Assembly (NCBI RefSeq): GCF_041734735.1
Contig: NC_134883.1
Location: 12,815,310 to 12,879,309, forward strand
Direction of reading: 5' to 3'
DNA length: 64,000 nt
DNA from: Babylonia areolata
Lineage: Eukaryota > Mollusca > Gastropoda > Neogastropoda > Buccinidae
Below are positions 36,001 to 47,700 of this stretch, piece after piece. The first letter of the stretch is position 1. Every line of letters starts with the position of its first letter. The notes below the pieces were generated by a model that worked only from the letters and a program-made list of their open reading frames with translations, had not been told where the DNA came from and ran no database searches. The position numbers and the translations under genes are program-made.

Positions 36001-39000
36001 TAGTCAGACCTGACTGACTGTCATATATTGTTGTTGTAGCTATTCTTGTTATCACTATTATCTTTCTAGTTAATTCAGTATCCACTTTAGAATATTCATA
36101 TGCAGTAAACACATCAATAATTAGTTAGTGTCACTGTATGTGTTCTGTCCAGAATGTGTATTTCTTTGCTTTTAATTGCGAATAAGAAAAATGAAGTCAT
36201 GGCATATTCTCACCAGACAGTTGGGAAGCTGCAAAGGGGAAACAGCGTTTTTTGGAATACAGGAACGAATATCAACGAAATAAACTGTTAATGAATCGGA
36301 AATGTGGCTAAATTTGGGAGACTTACAACCTATTATTGGTATAACTGTGAAGATTTTTCTCCTACTATGTTCAAGCCAAAGCTGGTATTGACAGACAAAG
36401 TATTTCCAGAGAAAATGGCAATGTTTAAGTTTACCACACACACACACACACACACACAGGCGCACAACCGAACACAGGGTTATAACATAGACTCACTTTG
36501 TTTACACAAGTGAGTCAAAAAATACACAAAATTATACATGATAACAGACATACAAAACAGCCCCCAAGCCCATGGTATGAAAAAGAAGGGACAGTTATCA
36601 AGGCCAGAAAAATATTCAAGGCTTTCCAAATTTTCAGATCTTTTTAAGCATGCTTTCAGTCCTGATATAGTCTTTGCTGTCAGCTGGGTAAAATGCAACA
36701 TTTTTTTTTTTTTTTTATTAATCATAAATATCATCCCTACTACTTATGGTTGTCATTATGAATATTATTGTATTTATCATCATCATCATCTTATTTTTTT
36801 TATCATCATTATCATATTGTTTTTGTCAGCATCAGATCATTTTAAGCGCGTAGGGTTACGCTTCTGGTCAGGCATGTGCTTAGCAGGTGTGGTGTATCAT
36901 TTTTCGATTAGTCCGGATGCAGTGAAGCCTCCTTGAGAAACTGTACTGAACTGAACTATCACCATCATTCATTGTCGTCACCACACCCTGCTGTCATGGT
37001 AATGCATTATCAATCGAGATATAAACGATTAAAACTGCCACATCTCCAGTTCATGTCTGGTAACCAAAATAAGATGCCAGATGAATTCAACATTAACAAG
37101 AGAGGCAAGGCCTTCAAGACTCACTTGTGATACACTGAAAAAAAAATCCAAGCTTTTTATGTAACAAAACATAATGTTTAAGATGAGAAAGAGCAGTTTA
37201 AAGCGAATTAAGTCCCCTGGCATTAATTACAGAGTAATTTCCCTTTTTTACTATCTGCACCAAAACGTTTGCAAAATAAATAAAACTTCCCATGCTAAGC
37301 AAAAGAAGTTCCTGTTTGCACAAAAAATGATAATAATGACTCCTTTTTTTGTTGTGTCAGAATAAGAGGTCAAAGCCCCAAGTTTAGAGAATACAAAAAA
37401 TATAAATATAACAGTAAACACAGTTTGCATATAATTAGGCTTCTTTTTTTTCTTTTTTTGTGCCCATCCCAGAGGTGCAATATTGTTTTAAACAAGATGA
37501 CTGGAAAGAACTGAATTTTTCCTATTTTTTTGCCAAATTTGGTGTCAACTGACAAAGTATTTGCAGAGAAAATGTCAATGTTAAAGTTTACCACGGACAC
37601 ACACACACACACACACACGGACACACACACACACACACACAGACAACCGAACACCGGGTGAAAACATAGACTCACTTTGTTTACACAAGTGAGTCAAAAA
37701 TCATGATTTTTTTTTTTTTTTTTTTTTGTGCAGGCCGAGAGAGGATTGATCTACGGAAGTTTTTGTTGCGCCAAGATTTTGATCTTGTCCGAGAAGGAGG
37801 ACACCAACGAGGATCAGAATCAGACGCTGGTCATCCGCATGGGAGACCCAAGTGTGGCTGTGTACCTGGACACATTGCCCTGTTCCCACCCTCTCAATGT
37901 TGACAGGTGAGTGAGTCACCTTGTCATTGATGTTTTATTTATTGTCCTTCTCTCTCTGGGACTGTTGGATTGACAGGGGTGAGTGCACTAGCCCTGTGGT
38001 GGTCTTGTTATTGTGTTTTGAAGCATTTCTGTGCGGAAGGTAGGTGTGCATTCATATTGGTATGTGTGTTTGTGTGTGTGTGTGTCTGTTTATATGCATG
38101 TGTGAGGGTGGTGGTGTGTATGTGTGTGTGGGAGGGTGGGAGGGGTGGGGTTGAGAGAGCATGCCTGAGCCAGCATTGCTTGTATTTGTTTTGTTTTTTT
38201 TGCAATTTCTAGATGTGGAATGATTGATTACTGAATGTCATTTTAACACCCCATGTTCACACTGAATTCTTCTATCAGAAGCAAGTAAAGAGTCTTACAG
38301 CTCTGGAAAGACAGGGCGATGGCGTGGCGGTAATGCACCTGACTAGGAAGCAAGTGTGCATGAGTTTGAGTCCCATATATATGGACCAGGATTTTAACTC
38401 TCCCCCAGCCACCCCCACCCCACCCCTGATGGGCGTTCAGCCCTGAAATGGCCCCGTTGTGGTCCGCAAGGCTACAAGTGACATGATTTGATGTGATTCA
38501 ATTTGATCTGATTTGATTTGACTTGATTCTTACCACAGTCATCATCACCGCCATTGTTGCTGTTGCTGGGTTGGTGTGTGGGGATTGTTTGATTAGTTGA
38601 TTGATTGACTGATTGATTGATTACGACAGGCACAATAGTCGAGTGGTTAAAGCGTTGGACTTTCAGTCTGAGAGTCCCGAGTTCGAATCTCGGTAACGGC
38701 ACCTGGTGAGTAAAGGGTGGAGATTTTTCTGATCTCCCATGTCAACATATGTGCAGACCTGCTAGTGCCTGAACCCCCTTCATGTGCATACGCAAGCAGA
38801 AGATCAAATACGCATATTAAAGATCCTCTAATCCATGTCAGCATTCAGTGGGTTATGGAAACAAGAACTTACTCAGAATGCACACCCCCAAAAACGGAGT
38901 ATGGCTGCCTACATGGCGGGGTAAAAATGGTCATATACATAAAAGCCCATTCGTGTACATTCGAGTGATCGTGGGAGTTTCAGCTCATGAACAAAGAAGA

Positions 39001-40358
39001 AGAAGATTGATTGTAAGGTTGGCTTGGGAGGCACCAGAGCGCTTTGACTGACTGATCCACTGACTGTCAGGTTGGCTTGGGAGGCACCAGAGCGCTTTGA
39101 CTGACTGATCCACTGACTGTCAGGTTGGCTTGGGAGGCACCAGAGCGCTTTGACTGACTGATCCACTGACCGTCAGGTTGGCTTGGGAGGCACCAGAGCG
39201 CTTTGACTGACTGATCCACTGACCGTCAGGTTGGCTTGGGAGGCACCAGAGCGCTTTGACTGACTGATCCACTGACTGTCAGGTTGGCATGGGTGGCTCC
39301 GGAGCGTTTCCTGAACCTTGGGCAGAACTCAGTGGCCACGGAGGTGTACGCCTTTGGGACCACCCTGTGGGAGATGATCAACCTTGGGAAACGTCCCAAC
39401 GACTGTGTCCCTTCTACATGTTCTGTGAGTATTCACACAGCATGCCTGTCACCGCCGGTGTAACAGCTTAAAACTAACCCCCATGCTGGGTATTTTACCC
39501 TGGGGTCATTCTGGGCTACCCTCCAATGACACCAAGGGTCATTTTGTGCCTAGCCCAGATCAACCAGCACCACACCTCCCTGCCTCCTTGTTTGAAATTA
39601 CCCCCTGTCTACTGGTTTGATCAAGTTGTTGAAAAGGGAAGGGGGGGAGGGGTTGTTGTGGGTTAACCATTACTGATGCCAAGGTCAACCCTTTTGCTGC
39701 TTTGAGTTCTTTTACGTGCGCAAAGTGCATGCTGCACACAGGACCTCAGTTCATCGTCTCGTCCAAATGCCTTGCGTCTGGACCACCACTCAGGGTCTAG
39801 TGGAGGAGGAGAAACTACTGGCGACTGTGGGATTTGAACCGGTGCGCTCAAGTTCTCTCGCTTCCTAGGTGGACATGTTACCACTAGGCCAACTAATAGC
39901 TTATCTCACCACACTGGAGTATTCCATATGTGTCCACAAAATAAGTGTGCGTAGAGCTTTTGTTTAGGCTGCTCTTATAAAAAAAATTAAAAGATAAGCA
40001 AAATAAAACAAAACTTTCTGGTCAAGCATTAAAACTACAACAGAGAACCAAGGGGGCTGCTGATTAAACACTAAACTATTTCAAACATAAGTTGATTTCT
40101 CATACATAGGTTTTTTTTCCCAATGAAAACAGTTGGAACTGAAGAATTTGTGAATAAGTGGGGTAAAAGATGTTTTTCAGCTATTCTGATTCATAGATGA
40201 TATGTTTGAGAGTATTTACATTACCCACATGTGCAAGTTACTTTAGAGGTAAAGTTTGTTTTCACCTCTAATTTTGTCACTGTGTGTGTGTGTGTGTGTG
40301 TTTTTGTGTGTGTATGTGTGTGCACGTGCGCAAGTGTATGTGTGTGTGTGTGTGACTG

Positions 40359-40394
<36 letters not shown>

Positions 40395-41718
40395 CAACCC
40401 AGGTGGCAGATTTTTTCGCGAGAAACCAGAAGCTGCCAACAGACTTCCTTGCCCCGACGACTGTGACAGAGGACGAAAACCATCACCCTGGGAGACAGGC
40501 CGTTCCACAAGCGAGGGAGTCGGTGCACAGCCAGAATTCTCAGCAGCACAGCGATGTCACGGATTACATGACTGCTGGCATTTGCAGTTCTGGTGGAGGT
40601 ACCAACTGATTGATAGAGAATATGGACAAAGATCTTTTTTTTTGACTCACTTGTGTAAACAAAGTGAGTTTATGTTTTAACCCAGTGTTCGGTTGTCTGT
40701 GTGTGTGTGTGTGTGTCTGTCCGTGTGTCTGTGTGTCTGTAGTAAACTTTAACATTGACATTTTCTCTGCAACTACTTTGTCAGTTGACACCAAATTTGG
40801 CATAAAAATAGGAAAAATTCAGTTCTTTCCAGTCATCTTGTTTAAAACAATATTGCACCTCTGGGATGGGTACAACATTTTTTTTTTTTAAATGAAGCCT
40901 AATTATATGCAAACTGCATTTACTGTTATATTTATATTTTTTGTATTATCTAAACTTGGCACTTTGATCTGATATTCTGACCCAACAACAAGAGCAGTCA
41001 TTATTATCATTTTTAGTTCAAACAGGAACTTCTTTTGCTAAGCATGGAAGTTTTATTTATTTTGCAAATGTTTTGGTGCAGAAAGGAAAAAAGGGAATTT
41101 ACTCTGTAATTAATGCTAGGGGACTTAATTTGCTTTAAACTGATCTTTCTCATCTTAAACTTTTCATTTTGAAATTATACTCAATATATAAAAAGCTTGG
41201 ATTTTTTTTGATTTTTTTTTTTAAGTGTATCACAAGTGAGTCTTGAAGGCCATGCCTCTCTTGTTCCTTTTAAGCCCCCAACTCGTTTAGAACGTTTCTG
41301 TAACCCTAAAGAGAGTAATCTTCTGTATTATCATATAAATTTTCTTCAGAAACTTTTCTTTTACACTCTCTTAAGAGAACCATTTTCTGCATCATCATTT
41401 GAATCTTCTTTGGAAACTTTTCTTTTACTAATCCGTGAGAGAATCATCTTCTGTATTCTTGTTTAAATTTTCTTTGAAAACTTGTCTTTTGCTAACCCTT
41501 AAGAGAGTCATCTTCTGCATCATCATTTAGGTCTCCTTTGAAAACTTTTCTTTTACTGGCCCTTAAGAGAGTCATCTTCTGCTTCATCATTTATAACATC
41601 TCTTGAAACTTTTCTTTTCAAAGACTTGGCGCTATTCTTTGATACTTTTTCGATCCTCAGTGTGTGTGTGTGTAGGGGGAAGGAAGTTGTCTCATATGCT
41701 TGCTTGTGTGTGGCAGGG

Positions 41719-41768
<50 letters not shown>

Positions 41769-44700
41769 ATAAAGTGCTGGGAGCAGATAATTTGGATGGG
41801 CATGGTAGAAAAGTTCATGATTATTGTAGTCATGAAAGGAAATGAAGAAATGTTTCAGCCTCTTTGATGCCTATAATCTTACAATTTTAAATCAAATACT
41901 TTGTTTAACCCCCCCCCCCCTCCCCCCGGCCCCCCACCCCCACCCCCCCACACCCCCAATAATTTTGATTGATTCAAACAACAGGAGGAAACAGTGTGAT
42001 GTTGGACATTTTTTCATGTAAAATTATTATCATGGATTCCTATGGAACCAGTCTTGAAAGGAATTATAAGAGTATAGGATATGATTATGAATTCATATAT
42101 ATGTGTCCTGAGTTTCTTCTTTCTTTTACTTGTTTGAAATTTTATGTGGACATTGTCAGACATCAACAAATTCATCTTTTAAATGCTGTTTTGATAGACT
42201 TTTAATAATTATTTTGTTTTTTCTTTGACCGGCAGTGAACCATCTTGTCGACCAAAGTATCCTGTGGCGGCAGAAGAACTAAGAACTGAGTATTAATCCC
42301 TAATCCACCCCCGAAAATGGAGTATGGCTGCCTACATGGCGGGGTGAAAACAGTCATACACGTAAAAGCCCACTCGTGTGCATACGAGTGAATGTGGGAG
42401 TTGCAGCCCACGATCGCAGAAGAAGAAGAAAAAAAAAATCCCTAATCCTAAGTAATAATCACTGACCCTACGTATTAATCCCTAACCCTAAGTATTAAAC
42501 CCTGAAAAGTCCCCTTTGATGTTGGTCAGCTGAGCTAACAGAAACAAAATTTAGTTTGATTTGGTTTGGGCAGATTCTGGTACAAGGAGAGCACAGACAG
42601 CAACAGACGGAAATCAGGAGGCTGCAGCGAAGGAGAATGTTCCACTGCAGCAGCTGAAGTCGACCATCGTCAACCTGATTCACGCCTGTTGGCTCCGTAA
42701 CCCTTCCATGCGACCCTCACCCAGAGAAATCCGACAGAAGGCTCTGGCTGGTAGCTTGCTGCTTCTTCATCTTCTTCTCCTTCTTGTGTGTTATTGGGCC
42801 ACAGTGCCCATGTTAACCCATTCAACCCTAAGGAGTTTACAGCATTATTTGTCAGTTATCTCTGCCATATTAATTCAGAAAAACCCAGAAAATTTACCAA
42901 AATTGGCCAGTTTGTCCCCAAAATTGACACATGTTGAAACAGCTGGAAATATTGTAGAAGTGAGGTTAGTTCTCTTTGCTAGCAGTTTATATATATGTAG
43001 GAATGTGGAAACTTTAAATGAAAAGAATTTTGATGCCCGAGCGCTGGGTTTAATGAGTTGTGCAAATGGGTTTTTTTTATGTGTATAAAACTAATGTATG
43101 GGTGGGAGTGTTGCTGTATTATATGGGTTTCCACATTGGCAATTTGTTTGGGGTTGTTTGTTTATTTTTTTCTTTATTTTATTTTGTTTTGTTATTAAGA
43201 CACATTCTTTGGTGTAGCAGCCCCTAGGGAAACCCTGACCGCAAACTGTAGGAAAAGGTTCTGAGAACAGAAGTCTGGTGCTGTCATCAGTTCCCATTAG
43301 CTATTGTTGCCCCTTGAGGAAGGAGGTTAATTTGGAAGTTCCTGATAAGATGGAGGAAAATGTAAGAAATCTCTCACATACTGAACAGCCACAACCACTT
43401 GACTGTCGTTGAGAAACAGAAGTGCTGATGTATTTCCACATGATCATGTCGCCACAACAAAAAGGAATATAACTCCAAGTTATGAGATCATCAGTGCAAC
43501 GGTTTGACTGGTTGAATCCTGTGGATTTCAAACATTTGCTGCAAAAAGTGGTTTTGAAGATATTTAAATGTTTACTGGGAGCTTTTGAAATAGAATGACT
43601 GAGGAAAACAGACAGAGGACAAGGTCAACTTCCCCACACCCACTTTCAGCCCTTTAAGGTCTTCTGCCTGTGCAATCCTCCCAGCCTGGCATGTTTTGGC
43701 CTGGCTCCATCAACGGGAAGGGGTGCTTCACTTCAGGCACAAATTTATAGCAACCGCTCAACCAATAGCAACCGAACTTCACATAATGACTGAAGTATAA
43801 TTTTGACACAAATTACTGAAGTCTCAAGACAAGGAATGCAATAGTTTACTTTAACTCTAAATTATAAACAGAAATAGTAAAATGTCAGTTTTTGTTGATG
43901 TTGAAGATTGATTGAAATGTACCCCCACTTTGTCTAGACCGGTTGTTAATTTCATCTCCTTCACTTTCCCAAGAAATATCGGATGAAGTGTAAGACAGAT
44001 CATCATTATATGGGTCAAATTCGCTGCAAGAGTCCATCATAATTTCAATGAACTCTTACTGCGCAGTAAGTCTTTGACGTTTTACCAGATCGATGTGGAA
44101 AACCGGATAAAAAACACATAATCATTCGATTTTTGGAGCGAAATTTTGCATGCAAGTGAGGAAGGAAGTTTAGTTGGAGTTACTTCCCTTACATAGCAGT
44201 TTAACGCATAATAATGAGCTGATGAACCAGTTTAAATAAACAAGTTTCTTCGCCTGCCTGTCAGGCGGGCTCAGGCGGAGAATGGCAGGCGCAGGGTTGA
44301 ATGAGTTAAGACTTCTGCATGTGTGTTACTTTACCCAAGATTTTGTCAGTGTATTTGTGATTTGATTTACCATTTTATCCGACTTAAAGAACAAATTGAA
44401 TAGCGACAGCTGCTCAGGGGTTAGAGGATTCTTTCATCCTGATTCTGGCGAAAAGTTGCAGCAAATCATGATAATGTTGTACACGGCTCCACACCAGAAT
44501 CTTTTTTTTTTTTCTAAAAAGCCTTTAATATTTTTTGTGGACTTGATAATTGGGCACTCTCACTATGTTGTATTCTTTTTTTTGCACCTTGGGCATGTGA
44601 GTTAACCATTGATAATTTTTGGCCTTGTTTTTTTTTTATGCCTGTTATCGTATGTAATTTTGTTCATTATGTATAATTAAATTGATGTTTAGGTGTGTGG

Positions 44701-47700
44701 TTTTTTTTTTTGGGGGGGGGGTTTCATCCTCTAATGAAAAACTGAAGGAAGGTTCTGCGTCAGATTTGCTGAGCATGAATGTGATTACTTTTCCAGGTGG
44801 CTTTTTGTGTGTTTGGGGTGGGGGGGGGGGGGGGGGAGGGGTTAATTCAGGTTCTAGGGGACCAATACTTAAAGTGATTCAGCTTTGATGTGGCCCTGTG
44901 TGGCTGGCTGGGCTATAAGCAGCAAAGAGTTAGAAGGTCAAGAATTAGTAAATGCTGATTTGTAGATGTGAATCTGTATCTTGTTTCCAATTTTTCGTTG
45001 TCATCAGAATGAGAATCAGAACAACTTTATTATCTCTGAAGAGAAATTAAGTGAGGATAAGTCTGTGATACAGATTACAAGCAAAACAGTAAAATTTGGC
45101 ACACAACATACATAACAAAATTGCAGTCAGCAAAGTAGGTCACGCACACACGCACGCACGCACTAAAAAAGTGAAATAAAAAAAGTGGGGGGGGGGGGCT
45201 TTCCACCAATAAACACACACACAGACACACGTGCTTGCACATCGCGTCGCATGCACACATCCATGCACCCTTTTTTGTACACACCATTGCACCATTGCAC
45301 AAGGCATCAAACAAATACAAATGGTTTGTTACTGTGTTTCAGTGGGAAAGCACCTGATGGAAGCCATCAGTGTGGACAGCTGCTGGCAGCACAGAGTGTT
45401 CCTGGAGCAAGCATTGAAGACGGGGAATGTGAACAACCCGGATCTGGCTCAGCAACAAATAGAACAGCTTCAAGGAAACCGTACGAGCGGTTTTGAATAA
45501 ATGTTATATGTATTTTCTAAAACCATCGTCGTCGTCATCATCATCATCAATTAATAGATGGAAAAAAGCATTTGGCGAGCGTTTTAAAACTTGCGAAAAG
45601 GATTGTTAACCCATTCAGCCCTGTGGACTTGACAGCCTCAGCAGGCTGCCACGCCATACTGATGGGGAAAAAATGCAGAAATATACTGTTTTTCCTCCAG
45701 ATTATGTGTGGACACATCTGGAAATATATAGGTTAGTTCCCTTTCTTTGCTGTTTATGCACATGTAGAAACATGAAATAACGCTTTAATGAGACAAACTT
45801 TGACGCCAGAGCAATGCTTAGCACAGGGCTCAGTGAATCAACCTGGAAAGAAATTGGGAAAGACAAAAAAAGAGGGGGATCGTGACTTCACTTTAACTCA
45901 CTCAGGACGGTGAGTTTTCTCGCTTTCTTTTTCCCCACAGACAGCCCATTTGCAAGGGTTCGGGGGTGGGGGTGGGGGGTATCACAAAAAATACAAAATA
46001 CATATCAGAAAATCAAACTTTCAGAGCTGATTATTGACTTGCTGGGTTGACACATATGAAATTGTTGAATTCTTACTTTAGTGTTACAGCTCTGTGGACT
46101 AAGTGGAAAATACTCCTCGTTTTTCAATCAACATTCATATACTTTTCAAGACGTGAAAAGATATGTAAATTCCGAGTCCTATTATTTACAGACATGAAAG
46201 ATTGCCATTGGGGGTGTGGCACTCAGCTGACACGTGCAGACCAGTAGAGCCAGAAAATGAAGGCACAGTTGGAAAAAGAATTATCAGTCTTCGTGCTAGT
46301 CACTCACCAGAAACTGTAGAAACTTACCTTCATTCATATCAGTTTTAGCAGGCCGTCCTCTTTCTTCTACTGCGTGTGGTACACATCGCTACCCCACCCC
46401 TCCTCAGTGGCCTCTAACGTGTGGTCCATGTCCTATATACCTGGCCGTTTTGCTTTGTTCATTTGCAACACTGTCTTCTTCATCTTCACCCATCTGTTCA
46501 GTATCAGAACTATCTGTTTCTATCAATTAAAGTGATTTAGCAACAATAAAACGTTGGATGTTGTTGATTGCTTTCAGTTGCAGCATTCTGAGAATAGCTT
46601 GCTTGAGACGCCATTGTTGACAGGAATGCATTGAAGCAGTCATACTCTCTGCCCCTGACTCATTAGTATGATAATGATGATAATACTGTATACTTCACAC
46701 AGGATCGCACAGCCAAACTTTCTGTTCAACATAGGACTTACTGACGATATTTATGATTATCTCCTGCTGTAGTCATCCAGCTGTGTGAGTGCCATGAGAA
46801 ACATTTCCAGTCTGTAACAACACTGCAGCTTTACTTTGGCCATACTACCGGAACACTGTAAAGTTTGTTTATCCAGAGTGAGTTAATGGGGAAGGGGGTG
46901 CAGCAGGGGAGGTGTGGGGGGCGGGGGGGAGCAACGTATATACGAAAAACAAGAAAGATTGTTTTTTCTTTAACATCTTCAATGTCCTGCATGTACATTT
47001 GGTTATGAGGTTAACAATGAAACAAACAAATCTGGCAGGTAACATAATAAGAAAAAAACAAAACATATGCTTGATTTTCATTAGTTTGTTCTTATTATAA
47101 CATATGACATGTTTACGTTGGGAATGTTGTTCAGTGCGTGTGGGCCAGAGCAGGCAGCAGACGGAGGAGCAGGAGAGAATGGAGAGGCTGCAGGAAGAGG
47201 CTCGCAACAACATCACCTGCACTATCATGGCTTCCCGTCTGGACTTTGAGGGCTCCAGAGAACTGGGAAAGGTAGAGGTTTTTGGTTCACGGGGGTGTGT
47301 TTGGCCACAATGTGAGTCTGTGTAATAGCTCTTTGTGTGCTTCACTTGTCTGTCCGTGTGTGTGTGTGCGTGTGAATACCAAGTTTGGATTAAACATAGA
47401 GTAAAAAAAACATCTTTTCACTCATACCAGTGATAGGTGTAAGTCTTCCGGATTGAACCGCATTTCCAGATTGTGGATGATTAATTTCTTGTCTGCAGTT
47501 TAAAAAAAGAAAAGGAAATTGTGGATAAAACACAAAGAATGATACAAAGAAAGAGAAATTGTGGACAGAACACAAAGAATGATACTGGCTACACCATCAA
47601 CATGTTTCTTGCATACTGATATTTTAAAGACGGTACTGAATTAACTAGAATGAACACATTAACAATTCCAGTTGATGGCAGCCATCTTGCCTGAATAATC

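Noticed and set aside
37095-37700. R1 as a Helitron because of its terminal hairpin
   Set aside because: The hairpin is followed by an A run rather than CTRR and there is no 5' TC rule. The class is left open.
39017-39281. Repeat array as CRISPR or recombination attachment sites
   Set aside because: There are no spacers and each unit copies the adjacent exon boundary. Tandem duplication explains it.
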